A DNA stretch of 64,000 bases, from positions 2,108,001 through 2,172,000 of the forward strand of contig NC_063016.1 in NCBI RefSeq assembly GCF_020509005.1. Reading direction: 5' to 3'. Under the pieces are notes generated by a model. The model was not told the DNA's origin. It saw only the letters and a list, made by a program, of their open reading frames with translations, and ran no database searches. The DNA is from Fulvia fulva (Eukaryota > Ascomycota > Dothideomycetes > Mycosphaerellales > Mycosphaerellaceae). This document shows positions 1 to 11,639 of the stretch, one piece after another. The position numbers were made by a program, and so were the translations under genes. Position 1 is the stretch's first letter; each line of letters opens with the position of its first letter.

Positions 1-557
1 TCAGGTGGCAGTGAGCTTAAGAGCTGGGTCATCCTCACATCAGCTTTCCTGTAATGCTGACCCTCTGGGTCAACATCAGCAATCCTTTTTCCAAGAGAAA
101 CCAGGTGTGTCCATGCAGATCTGATGGTGAACTCTTCACTCATCTCAAAGGTCACAAATTGCTTTGTGAGCTCATGTGCATGGGTTGGTAGCACCTGGCT
201 ATACTTGTTCCAGAGATACACCCACTTCTCAGCAGCTCTTCTAGATTCACATGAGCCCTCAAGCTCAAATTCATCTTCTTCTGTGATCCTACTAAGGATA
301 CTGAAGTTGCATACTGCATTGTGTCTTGTCCATGTTGGCGTATTGAGGATCTCTTTGGTTGTAGCCTCTTCTTGGAGTTTCAGAGTCTTGCCCTTGATGT
401 TGTCAAAAGACACTTCTATTAGGTCATCAATTGCAAAGAATGCTGATTGGCTCTCCATCTTGTATCTCTGAAGGTTGAACCATCTCTTCCAATTGTCCCT
501 CCCAAGAATTGGGATTTTGCCTCCCTTCTCCTCTGTCTTCTCTTGGTATGAATCCAT
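1..557 (-). CDS. Copia-type Gag, N-terminal 185 codons, partial
   Basis: An open minus-strand frame runs from the ATG at 557-555 to the window edge without a stop, giving 185 visible residues. It begins MDSYQEKTEEK. The early ILGRDNWKRWF, the central alpha-helical charged stretch, and a late LLSSLPP resemble the UBN2/DUF4219-type Gag of fungal and plant Copia elements, which has 'L.G.NY..W' near the start and 'IL.SLPP' about 150-180 residues in. The zinc knuckle and pol domains would follow off the window. The start fits: it is the first ATG downstream of the LTR and primer-binding site. The family call is by motif resemblance; the open frame itself is seen directly. Confidence 0.75.
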   Translation of the reverse strand, partial: MDSYQEKTEEKGGKIPILGRDNWKRWFNLQRYKMESQSAFFAIDDLIEVSFDNIKGKTLKLQEEATTKEILNTPTWTRHNAVCNFSILSRITEEDEFELEGSCESRRAAEKWVYLWNKYSQVLPTHAHELTKQFVTFEMSEEFTIRSAWTHLVSLGKRIADVDPEGQHYRKADVRMTQLLSSLPP

Positions 558-668
558 AATAAATTGGATGTAATGAAACAAGGTGTGTATGTTCCAAGGT
601 GGTGGCTCAGATCCTGCTGAGGCTTCTGGTGTAGAATGGGAAAGTTCGTAGGTGTGGATACCAAGGCC

Positions 669-1241
669 TGCTTAGTAAAGTAAAGAAGGAGCGGTGTGAG
701 GTCTCGGGGCTAGGACACAGGTCTGTCTCTCCTAGTAGAGCTTCAAATGACTTACTTGAAGTCCTTCTTGATAGTATCTCGATGCAGTTCTACCTACAGA
801 GTATCTTCAAGGTATTGGCTTTGAGTAAGCCGCACAGAGTCCTTGTCTGGGTTACCTATCACTTAGTATCGAACTAAGCTCCTTAATAGGATAGACGGGG
901 TAGACTTCTGATTCCCAGATGTTTTCTGCTACGATAGCAAGGGATACAAGTAACCTGTACTAATATAGGTTGCTCTTATTCCTACACAAACCCGGGCTTA
1001 TAACCTGTTGAAACAGGTACGGGTGGATAGCAGCGGAGTGGAGTAAGAGATCAATCTTTAACTGACTAAGAGCACGAGCATGTAGCAATATATCAGGAAC
1101 CAATATGTTGATTGTGTTGGATGTCTATCTAAGCTAAAGGGGAGAGAAGGTATCTCCCTACAAGCTAAGTCATCGTGGATGCCTTAGGCTGCCAGATCAC
1201 TTCCTGATTGTTGACTCCCTTTGAGATGCTACATCTCAACA
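669..1241 (-). repeat. 5' LTR of the Copia element
   Basis: On the minus strand the LTR begins TGTTGAGATGTAGCATCTCA; GAGATGTAGCATCTC within it is a near-perfect palindrome at the terminus. The inner end is placed near 669 (aagca) and is approximate because the partner LTR is outside the window. Just inside, TTGGTATC (657-664, minus) resembles the primer-binding site of Copia elements, which pair with an internal fragment of initiator tRNA-Met. Bases 558-668 are leader and hold no gene. Confidence 0.6.
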
Positions 1242-4200
1242 GTACTTAGATATATAATATATATATATATAGCTGCTAGCCTCGAGGTCTAGTTACGACC
1301 TTAGGGTCTATAGACACCTAGATAGTACGCTTAAGAGACAAGGGTACTATATCGTAGTAGGAGATTTTAATATATACTACCCTTCCTAGGAAAGCCTTAT
1401 ATAGCCGCTCCCTATAGCCGACGAAGTACTCGACTTGATAGCGAGTAACGTAATTACCCTTAATACCCCAAAGGACCTAGGTACCTAGAAGAGAGGGGGA
1501 CTCTAAGGCACGATCGACCTCTTCTAGATCTTAGATAGCTACTACTATATAGTAACCTACTATAGGATCGAATATAAACTCGAGGCGTCGTTAGACTATA
1601 TACTAGTTAGGACCTCTATTACGATATAGATATAACGTATACTAGCGAGAACCCCTAAGCTAAACTAGGGAAAGGCCTACTAGGCTAATATCTAGGCGTA
1701 CCTCGATAACTCTAAGAGGCTAGTCTAGATCGCGTAGTAGCAATACAATAGTAAAGACGAGATAGACGAGGCAGTCTAAGGGTTAATAGACGAAATAAGA
1801 AAAGCGACCTTACTTTACGTTCCGCTTACCTAACTAACGACATAGTCTAAACTATACTAGACGCCGAAGTACACTACGGTAGTAAGAGAAGTAAGGAGAG
1901 CCCGCCGGGTATAGACGAGCAGCTATAGCGAGGAGGCCTAGAACGTATATAGGGAGGCATACTAATAGAAGAAAGCTATAATACGGAGGGAGAAAGTAGT
2001 CGGCTAGAGGGCTATAGTAGAAGAAATCGCCGGTAAGCTAGCGAGGATGTAGAAGCTAGCGAAATGGGCCCGACAGGACCCTATATAGGGCCCCTCCTTC
2101 TCTCTCCTTACGCTATAATTGCCTAGTAGCCCGGTTAGCGACCCCGAGGCTAAGGCGCGTCTACTAGCTAGCAAGTTCTTCCCGCCCCTAGTCGAGGCTG
2201 ATCTAAGCGACATAAATAGCTCTACTCCCCTAGCCCCTAGTATCGCGGTCTAATAGGAGGTGTCCGAGGGAGAAGTTGCCGCTATACTTAGGAAGTTGCC
2301 GGCGAAGAAAGCCCCGGGGCCGGATAGGATCCTAAATGAGCTACTAAAGAAGTATAGAGATCAACTAGCCCTAGTAGTCGTAGCAATCTTTAACGCCTGC
2401 CTATAGACCGGATACTACCCGATAGTATTTAAACAATCGACGATAGTAGTCCTACGTAAGCCCTAAAAGGAAGACTATATATAGGTAAAGTCATACCGCC
2501 TAATTACGCTCCTTAATACTCTTAGGAAGGCGCTTAAGAAGCTAGTTATAACGAGTATCTCCGAGGCGGTAGAGGAACACTCCCTACTCCCGGATACCTA
2601 GATAGGTACGCGCCTATAGCGATCGACGCTATCCGCGATAGAACTTATCACCTCTTAGGTAAAGGCTATCTAGTATAAGAATAGGGACAAGGTGGCTTCC
2701 TTACTTAGCCTAGATATATCGGGAGCCTTCGACTACGTATTATACCCGCGGCTACTCTATATCCTAAGGTCGAAAGGACTCCCTAAGTAGCTTATTAACT
2801 TTATACGGTCCTACCTCTAAAACCGTACCACGTCGATCCTAGTCGTTTAGTATAAAAGCCTATTTTAAGTAGTCTATACTAGAATCCTGTAAGGCTTAAC
2901 GCTAGTACCTATCCTATTCCTCTTCTTTATAGCGACGCTACTCCTAGCCCTAGAATCCTAGAACACCGCTACGACCGGCTTCGTAGACGACACGAATATC
3001 CTAGCGTAGTCTTCCTCGACTAAGGAGAACTATAGGCTACTAGAAGAGAAGTATAAGATCTACGAGGACTAGGCTAGGAGGCACGGGGCTCGGTTTACCC
3101 TAGAGAAGTACAATCTAATACACTTTACGCGCCGGCCACGGTTCTATAATATATAAGCTTCTATCTAGATATAGGGGTATACGACTAACCCGGTAACTCA
3201 GCTTAGGATCCTCGGACTATAGGTAGACCCGGCGCTACGGTAGAGGAAGTACGTATAGGCAATATTACGGAAAGCTAAACAGAATATAGCATTATACTAG
3301 AGGCTTACTACGTCTATATAGGGGCGGACTTTCGGTAGTTACGACTTCTATATACGGCTATTATACGGCTAGTCCTTACCTATAGTAGCTAAGTGTAGTC
3401 CTTAGGCGAGAGGGCCTACCTATTAAAGGGACTCGTCGCGCCGCTAGCGAAGATCTAAAACTAATGCCTAAGGAAGGTTACCGGGGTATATAAGTCGACA
3501 CTAATAAGGATACTTAAGTACGAGACCGCTATACCGCCGATCGACCTATATATCTAGGGACTACGGACCTCCTACTTAGGCAAGTCGGTATAGTACCTAG
3601 TATAGAAGGTCATCGCTAGTATAGTCGTAAGGGCCCGCAAATTAGTACTAGCGTATAAGGGTATTCGACCCGGAAACGAGCCGAACTACCGGGCAAGGGA
3701 CGAATAGCTAGTAATATAATAGGAAGGTAAGAAATCGTTTATAGAGCAACTATAGAAAGAGAGGTGGAACAACTAGGGTGTAGGGTATAGTAGACGCCCT
3801 TAGCTAGCGGGATAACCTAAGGAATAGTTAGCTATAAAATCCGCGGTCAAGCACCCCCCGAAGCTTATCTACTACTACCTTACGAGGGTATAGAGTAGTA
3901 TAGCAACCTAACTACGAAGCGAACACATCGGCCTCTAGGGGTACCTATTATAGAGGAAGGTTCTAGGATATATAAGCACTAGCTACCCCTACGGCTATTA
4001 CTCCTAGAACGTACGGTCCGTACTCCTCGTCTGTCCGAGGTAGTCGCTAGGAAGGGGGGAGTAGATAGTAAAGGCGAGGAACCGTACGATTAGGGCACTT
4101 CTTAATAACGTTAAGGACCTACGGCGCATTCCGAACTAGATACTAGAGAAGGGCTAGCTAGAACAGTACCGCCTAGTAGGAGTAGTATAGGAAGAGAGGA

Positions 4201-4421
4201 CACGGCGTAGCGCGACGAGACCGGCTAGGAGCGGGGGCTAACGGGGTAGTAATATAGACTACGTACGTTTAGAGGGAAAGCTAATCTAGATAAGGAGTAG
4301 TCGGGGGCGGGAAGGGTTCTCACCTATTCGGGTTTCCCTTTATATATAACAATGGATATATACCTATATAGGCCGAATAGGGTCCTAGAATAGGGGAATA
4401 ACAAATCTATCTATCTATCTA
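1242..4421 (+). mobile_element. LINE-A copy 1 (non-LTR retrotransposon), RIPed, 5' end cut off by Copia
   Basis: This aligns base for base with LINE-A copy 3, with a constant offset of 32,880 from about 1261 until a 1-base indel near 3320. It also aligns, inverted, with copies 2 and 4. It covers most of ORF2: endonuclease, reverse transcriptase with FVDD near 2976, and the C-terminal Cys/His region near 3985. It ends in a (ATCT)n tail at 4405-4421. The frame is destroyed by dozens of TAG/TAA codons. One Trp codon near 3768 (gaggtgg) is still TGG here but TAG in copy 2, showing directly that the stop there is a G-to-A change. ORF1 and the 5' end lie beyond the Copia insertion. Confidence 0.85.
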
Positions 4422-4429
4422 TATAGCGT

Positions 4430-5950
4430 AAGTACGCTAATATAAAGAAGGAACGTAACATCGTATCCGAGAGTCTTAGTTAACTCGAAAAAGATAAGGA
4501 TATTAAGGGCCTCTTTACATTCTACTTTAATAAATACTAGAAGTATAAGAGTTAGATATAAGACCTTAAGGAAGCTAATTAGCGCCTCCGATAGGATAAC
4601 AATACGCTCTTCGGATAGGTCGAGGAGTTGTAGGTAGGTATATTACCTAAGGATATTAAAGCCCTATCTAAGCGTAATTAGGCTCTAAATAAGGAGGTAG
4701 TAGAGCTAAAGGCTTAGCTAGTAGCTAAGGACACGAACGGTACTAGCGATACTAGCGGTACTAACGGTAATAATAATAATGACCGTAGTCGTTAGGTCCG
4801 CGTCTACTCCCCTCGTCGTAACGGTATTTCACGATCACCTACGCCTCCTACTTAGTAGGACCGTATAGGTAGAGGCACCCGACGAGGAGGTAGTAGAGGT
4901 AGTAGCGATAACAACGGAGACAACTCTAATAATAATAAGGGTAGAGATAATAGTCGACTACGCCGTTACCTACGCCGTAACTCCTTACGACGAGAACGCT
5001 AGGGTATACCTAGTAGTACTTCTAGGGTAACTAGTAATACCGCCGTTAGCTAGTTCACTACTATCGAACCCTCCGTTAATACTATATATACTAACAAGTT
5101 AGTTAAGGACCTAGAAAGCGAGTTCGATAATAAGAATTTAAACTTTAACCGTTAGCTCGATTAGCTAGAGATTAAGCTATCCGTAATATAGTTCTAGACT
5201 ATCGAGGACGGACTACACTATATACTTAACTACCTCGACGGGTACCCGTACTAGCTATATAATCCGCGAGTACCCTCTAAGCGTACTAAGCGCAATTACG
5301 TTAACCCCTTTAAGTCTATCGATAGGATGATCTAATTCCTTATCGATCGGTATAGTAAGAAGGACGTAATAGGCAAGGCCTTCTAGAAGCTCTAGGTCTT
5401 ATAGTAGGGTAAGAACGAGTCATTTTCTATCTTTATCGCTAAGTACAATAAATAGCGTAACTTATACGACCTATTAGCTAAGACTAATCACCGCCTACTC
5501 GAGGGTAAGCTTAACTATAAATATATAGAGGCACTGCCTATAGAGACTAAGGACTAGAAAGACTTAGTCGACCTATACTATAAGCTCGAAGCTAAGTTCA
5601 AGCGCCTAAAGTCAAAGACCCTAGCTATACTACGACTACCTCGTAGTACTAGCGGTAGTAACGGTACTATACCTACCGCGCCCGGCGTAGCCTAAGGTTT
5701 AGGCCTTAAGCTATACGCTTAGATACCGCGCGAATTTAAGGAACTTAAGAAGCTCGAGCCTAAGGAGAAGGCTAGTATTATCGTAGTAGGCGGTTATATC
5801 CGCTACCGCCGTATAGACTATAACTTATACTCGCTAGACTACCCTATTAAGTAGTATAAGCGCCCTCCGCCGCGCGTAAATGCTAGCTCTATAATATAGA
5901 CACCGGCCAACCCTTAGTAATAGGGAAATAGCTAGACTAACGCTTAAGTA
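4430..5950 (+). pseudogene. Gypsy-1 gag remnant
   Basis: The plus-strand frame, ignoring TAG/TAA codons, is a Gag-like protein. It has a charged helical N-terminus (about 4430-4720), a low-complexity Asn/Gly/Arg-rich linker (4735-4990, many AAT and GGT codons), a capsid-like region (5080-5640), and a C-terminal basic/tyrosine-rich segment (5740-5900) where a CCHC knuckle would be expected. Cys codons there would have become Tyr (TGC to TAC). It was interrupted at its 5' side by the LINE-A insertion, so the start is lost. An inverted copy of the same stretch lies at 37651-39271. It cannot encode protein now. Confidence 0.75.
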
Positions 5951-6039
5951 CGATAACCGTTAGTCCTACTTACGAACATAATACTAAGAAGGAAACATAG
6001 CGAGATACGGTAATATAAGGACTAGAGTACGCTTTACGT

Positions 6040-8917
6040 ATATTAGTAAGCTCTCTAATACCGCCTGTTATACGAGGGGCACTAAGGCCGAGAGTGTCCC
6101 CTTACCTTATAATACCTAGTAGTATAGATAGTAATCAAGCTCTTACCTTCCTTAATTATAGTGCTACCTCTTAGTATATAAATTCTATATACGCTCGTAT
6201 ATATAATCTTCCTCGACTCTAGGAAGAACCTCTTTAATTAGGACTAGCTAATAGCGGCTCCGCTAACGAGCTTATTACCGAGTCTACGTACTTCCCTTTT
6301 AATATCGGCGGCTACGTCGAAATCCTTAGCTACTATTTAGTAGAATCACTAGAGTATAATATCGTGCTCGGCTCTAGTTAGTTCGTAGACTACGAACTAG
6401 AGATATAATAGGAGAAGGGCATTATAATAATGAATTATTTAAAATGCCGTACCTATAAGGCAAACTAGAGGTCTAATAAGTACCTAATAGTATAGTCTAA
6501 TAACTATCTAGCTACGCTAGTACTATTAGGCAATTATCGACCGCCGATAGTAGAAGATAACCCCGACGAAGTTACCGCTCCTACGCTATTATTACCTAAG
6601 TATATACCCTAACTATAGTTCTATACGACGTTCGAGGACGAAGAGGATAACTTCTATATATATACTTAATAACCGTTACCGGTAGACGGCGTTAAGACGT
6701 TAAAGCGACCGTACCGACATACGGAACAAAAGTAACGAGTTGTCGAACTAGAACTAGAGATCGATATCGTAAATATCTCCGCGGCCTACGTAGCAAAACT
6801 AGCTCGTAAGAAAGGAACGGAAGTCTATATAATATAGATTATACTACCTAGTTAGAAGCACTACGCTAACCTATTACGAGCCTACGTAATAGTAGCGACT
6901 AGGTAAGACTTCGATCCTACTAGGCTCTACGCTATAAACCTTCGGAAGGTATAGTTAGTAAACCCCTGAACAGTATATATAAAAATAGTAAATAGCGACT
7001 TCGATAGATTTATAAAAGGCAAAGACAAGGACTAAGATACTAAGGTCTACTTGCCCTAGGAACTATAAAATTTCGAGGACTGTTTTAACCGTTAGGATAT
7101 ATCGAAGATCCTACCTTACCGCCCTAGTAAAGACTATAAAATATACCTTAAAGACGAAACCAAGTCACCTCCTTTTAAGCGGCTATACGTAATGTCGTCT
7201 CGCGAGAATAAGGTAATTAAGAAGTAGGTCGATCATTAGCTAGAATCTAGAGCAATATAACGAAGTACGAGCCCGGCTTCTATACTAGTACTAATTATAC
7301 ATAAACTAGGCGGCGGTCTACGGGTCTATATCGACTATAGAGCTCTTAACGCCCTTACGGTCAAAAGTAGATACCTAATACCGCTTTTCTAAGAAACGCT
7401 AAACCGCCTAAATAGGAAGATGTACTTTACTAAACTCGATATTATCTCTACCTTTAACCGCATTTATATTACGGAGGGCTACGAATAGAAAACTACGTTT
7501 AGTACTCGCTATAGTCAATTCGAGTATATAGTAATGCCTTTCGGCCTATATAATGCTCTAGGAACATTCTAATTATATATTAACGATACGCTTAGGGAGC
7601 ATCTCGATAACTTCTGTTTAGTATACCTAGATAATATCCTAATCTTTAGCGACATATTCGAGGAATATATATAACACGTACGTAAAGTGCTATAGCGTAT
7701 ACGTAAAGCCGGCCTACAATTAGATATCGACAAATACGAGTTCTACTAAATAGAGACGAAGTCCCTTAGTATTATTATAGGAGTCGACGGTATCCGTATA
7801 GACCTAGAAAAGGTCGACGTAGTTAAGAACTAGCTTACTCTAATATGCCTAAAGGATGTATAAGTATTCCTTAGGTTCGGAAACTTCTATCGAAGGTTTA
7901 TATAGAACTTCTCTAAAATCTATATACCCCTTACGAATTTAATAAAGACTAGTAAGAATAGTTAACCGATACTATTCGTTTAGACAATAGAATACGAAGT
8001 AGCCTTCTAAGGATTAAAAGATGTATTCTTAACGGACACGGTACTCGTATACTTCGTACTAGGGTTAGAAACTATAGTCGAAACAGATGCCTTAGATTTC
8101 GTTACTACGGTAGTAATTTTATAGAAACACGGAGACGTCTAGAGACCGGTAGTATATATATCTAAGAAGATGTCACTATAGGAGTATAACTACGACATTT
8201 ACGATAAGGAACTATTAGCTATCGTCCTCGCCTTCGGAGAATAGAGACCTATACTTACCGTTAACTTAGACGATAATATAGATACTAATTTCGAGAATAC
8301 GAAGGATATAGATAATAATCCCGTTATTATCTACTCCGATTATAAGAACCTAGAATACTTTATAAGCACGAAACAACTTAATAGACGGTAGGCACGCTAG
8401 GTATAGTTCCTAGTACAGTTCGTATTAAAAATTACCTATCGTCTAGGTATATAGGGTATAAAGCCTAATAGTCTTACTAGACGATCGTAAGATCTACCGT
8501 TAGATCTAAGCGATCTACGTCTATAGTATTAGAGCTAGGTTATCCTACCGCCCGCTCGCCTCGATATTAAGCTCAATTTAAGCGAGCTACGGGAGGGGGG
8601 GTAGCGTAGTAGGTAGTATAGTAGGATTAACTTATATAAGTTAAGGCTCTATATAACGAAGAGACCGTTTAGGCTACTATATAATAGCTATCCTAGAACT
8701 AGTAAGTACCCCTATTACGTAAACATAAGATCGACGATCGTATATCTAAAGTAGAAGATAGTATAATCTATATAAAGAACGCCTACGGAGGATATAGCTT
8801 ATTTGTCCTAGAAGTTACTAGCGTAGTAGAACTTCGTACTCTAATTACGAAACGTTTCTACGACATACCCGCGGCTAGGTATCCCGGCCGTAAAAAGACA
8901 TTCGAGTTGATTAGTAG
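6040..8917 (+). pseudogene. Gypsy-1 pol remnant, first part: protease, RT, RNase H, start of integrase
   Basis: A retropepsin-like stretch sits at about 6130-6400, with a degraded active site (NYSATS where DSGATS is expected) and a later IVLGSS. RT follows at about 7130-7750: the ...[17 protein letters not shown] block, KLDI.STFN, MPFGLYNA and YLDNILIFS (YLDD with D to N). RNase H is at about 8030-8510, with ETDA, YDKELLAI and YSDYKNLEYF. The integrase zinc-binding region starts near 8850 (YPGRKKTFELIS) and is cut at 8917 by gypsy-2. Many TAG/TAA codons interrupt the frame, nearly all at positions explained by CAG, CAA or TGG originals. Confidence 0.8.
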
Positions 8918-9113
8918 TGTCACGGTACAGCCCTACGGCCTACGGCCTACGGGTCACGTGACTTCGTAAACATAACGTAACGCCTCGGCTCGGCGAACGT
9001 CGCGCTTATCTTTAATACGCGCCTTAGCTAGAACTTCTCTTCTCCGTAGAACTTATTCGATTACTTAGCTACGATACCCTTTTACCTACCGAGAGTAGCC
9101 TAGACCCGTAATA
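8918..9113 (+). repeat. Gypsy-2 left (5') LTR
   Basis: It starts TGTCACGG and ends CCGTAATA; the right copy ends CCGTAACA, so the terminal CA was changed to TA here. A TATA-like TTTAATAC lies at 9011-9018 and a candidate transcription start at 9046. Differences from the right LTR are almost all C/T or G/A transitions. Some are CG-to-TA double changes, as in tttaat (left) against ttcgat (right). Confidence 0.9.
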
Positions 9114-9124
9114 TTAAGTTCTAC
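9046..9124 (+). promoter_or_regulatory. Gypsy-2 self-primer pair: LTR segment 9046-9055 complementary to PBS 9115-9124
   Basis: GTAGAACTTA in the LTR (9046-9055) is the perfect reverse complement of TAAGTTCTAC (9115-9124), which begins two bases inside the LTR end. The LTR segment is about 35 nt downstream of a TATA-like TTTAATAC, where the transcript should start. In Tf1-type self-priming the first bases of the mRNA fold back on the primer-binding site and serve as the reverse-transcription primer. The pairing is seen in the sequence; transcript start and mechanism are inferred. Confidence 0.6.
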
Positions 9125-9658
9125 TACTCTAAATCCCTCTATAGTAAGTACGCGTATTATCGGCGACATTACCGACCGGTTTACGACACTTTAGTAGGAG
9201 TTAGCGAACAAGACCCCGAGTTCGAGGCGGATTATAGTAGTATAATCGGGTGTCCTATATACGTAGGAAGTATATAGAAGAGGAGGATACGATATAGTTA
9301 GTCGTAGACACTTTCGTAGGAGTTCGTCGAGATACGTAGGATTAATATTAATATCCGCCGAACCGTCGAGGATTCGAGACAGCCGCGACTATAGCTACCG
9401 ACAATCACGAACCGTAACCGTAGTAGACCTAATAGAATAATAGAAGTTAGACTGTAGTCGATAGCTAAGATCAGACCTACTAGATACGATAAGCGACGGC
9501 GGGTTAATAGTAGAAGACGGAAATCACGTACACGACTCTTAAGACTAAGTACGACCGGCGTGAGCGCATTTACTAATAAGATAGAGGACAGGGTATATCG
9601 TCGAGAGTAGATAGGTAGGGAGGCTAGTACGCGCCGCTCGACCTATCGTATACTATGC

Positions 9659-11450
9659 CCCTAGATACTATAGAAGATAGTAAAGGCGCTTAGTTCCGAT
9701 ACGATCTATAAGTATTCAAGCTATATACCTACGAAGAGTTAGCGGCGTTAGTCAAAAAGAGACCTAAAGCTTGGCTTAATGTCCTCGACTTTAGGATATA
9801 GATATATACTTATAGTAAGGCCTTACTTAAGAACTCTCGCGACCGAGTTATTAACCTAACGGGTAAGAAAGTCAACCTCGAGGCAGCCCTTTAGCAAGAA
9901 AAGGAGGACTCGGAAGAAGCGGCGGGCATTATTAAAGGTCTGACCGTTTAGAACGAGGAAAAGGATAGGCGAATTTAAGAACTAGAAGCTAAGGTATAGA
10001 CTAAGGACGGCAATACGGAAGATGCTATAGTAGAAATCGAGAGCCTATAAGAGGATAACAATACTTAGCGTAGGTTGGTCGAGAGTCTAAAGTAGCGTAT
10101 TAAGGAGCTCGAAGCACTTTAGACGTAATAGTAATAGTCGGAGAGACTAACGACACTAGCTCGCTAGCCCTTTAAGCTACGCGCCCTCCTAGATTTACGA
10201 AAGAAGGACGTAGGAAACACTCTAGGTGTTCGCGTCAATACGTATATAGAGAAAGTCCTACTATAAGGGCTCGGAACTACGCTACTATAACGTACGGCTA
10301 GCGCGCTAGGCGGGCGTAGGTAAGAAGTCGAATTTATAGGTATTAATAACTTCGAGACCGCTTACGACGATAGCATCCGCAATATACGCACATCGACTCT
10401 ATACTAGTTTATGTTAGGGGGTCTCGGTAGGTTCGGCGACGCTAATAATACGCCTAATCTATACGCGCGTCCTTTTACCCCTACCCTAACTCTAGGTACG
10501 TAGTCTATAAAGTCTATTAACATATCTTAGAAGAACCCTATTAAGGTCCTACCTGTCTTCTACGCCGACCTAAAGGAAGACAAGGTCAGCTATATTAAGT
10601 AGCGTAAGAAAGTTAGCGAGTACCTACTTATAGAACCTAATCGATCGGATACCGAATTATATATTATATTCTACGGCCTAGTAGGCACGAACGCTCTCGG
10701 CCGTATTCGACCTTATAAGCCCACTATTAAGCATTGGAATGAGGCTCTCGAGATCCTCGACTTATTATATAGCGACTACTTCGAGAAGCGTCGTTACCGT
10801 AAGGCCTTTTACGAACTCGAATAGAAGTAGGGTAAGAAGTTTGACCTCTTCTATACGAAGTTTTCCGAGTATACGTACTACCTTAGAAAGCATACTACTG
10901 AGGACGGGCGCGAAGAACTAATAGAGAACCTTAAGGAGAAGATTCTTCTACGTCTACGCGCGAAGATCGCGGGTATATAGTTTAGGAGCCTAACCGAGAT
11001 AGAAGATACTCTCCGTAATATCGAGATCGACCTCGACGATATACCGCGCTAGTAGTAGCAACTACCCGGTAAGAAGCTAAGTGGAGGAGGCCAGACCGGT
11101 GGCTAAGGTAACGCGCGACTAGGTTCCTCCGGTAGTACTAGAGGCGGCGGCGGCGGCGGCGGTCGAGGACCTATAGGTAAGCCGCGTAGCGAGCGTATAG
11201 ACGAGAAGGTATACTAATAATACGACATAGTAGCCGCTAAGCGTGCTAGCTTAATATATCGCAAGCTTACGAAGGATGAAGCGGCGTACTAGAAGGACAA
11301 GACGTTCTACTACGTATATAAGAGCCCGGACTATAACTAGTAGCACCGATCTTACGAATAGTTCTAGTTCCGTAAGGGTAATACTAGAGGTAACGTAGCT
11401 ACTACGGTCGACTAGAACCTTATCGACTTCGAACCCTAATAATAGGGAAA
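9659..11450 (+). pseudogene. Gypsy-2 gag remnant
   Basis: The plus-strand frame begins near the ATG at about 9657 and is interrupted by many TAG/TAA codons. Features in order: an N-terminal charged and strongly helical region (about 9880-10190), a capsid-like domain (10540-11040, including the short open stretch 10739-10921), a Gly-rich tract encoded by seven GGC-type codons (about 11141-11163), and a degraded knuckle near 11310 reading FYYVYKSPDYN. In the last, Tyr occupies positions where Cys and His are expected (TGC to TAC, CAC to TAC). Not translatable now. Confidence 0.7.
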
Positions 11451-11639
11451 CGGGGTAACTCTAGACTAAGGCGTATAGTTCAGAGTGTAGCTATTGTTAC
11501 TATAGCTAACATTACGCCTAGTAAAGATCCTCCTAAGAACATCTACGAGCACCTTACGTTAGAAGAACCGAGTATATATCCGTTAGGCAAAGGCCCGCTA
11601 AGGATATTAGAACCTACGCCGATGCCCTAGTAACGAAAC

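Larger units (their letters stand above)
1..1241 (-). mobile_element. Ty1/Copia LTR retrotransposon, 5' part only (runs off left edge)
   Basis: Read on the minus strand, this block has a 5' LTR (about 1241 to 669), a short leader and the beginning of a Copia gag that continues past base 1. CA and TG are at normal frequency, unlike the RIPed DNA that begins at 1242. The LTR starts TGTTGAG directly against LINE-A sequence that aligns with 34127 onward, so the element inserted into LINE-A copy 1. The first five target bases (1242-1246, gtact) should reappear at the element's other end, which is outside the window. Lack of RIP marks it as younger than its host repeat. Confidence 0.8.

Noticed and set aside
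124..471. Plus-strand 115-codon open stretch
   Set aside because: It is the shadow of the minus-strand Copia gag, which explains the composition.
1250..1272. TA-repeat run as a possible promoter
   Set aside because: It aligns to RIPed LINE-A coding sequence (atatacaacctatatatacaa in copy 3).
10739..10921. 60-codon open stretch in the gypsy-2 gag region
   Set aside because: Out of the gag frame, low complexity (Arg/Ser), surrounded by RIP stops.
11141..11163. (GGC)n run
   Set aside because: A Gly-codon repeat within gypsy-2 gag, not a separate element.
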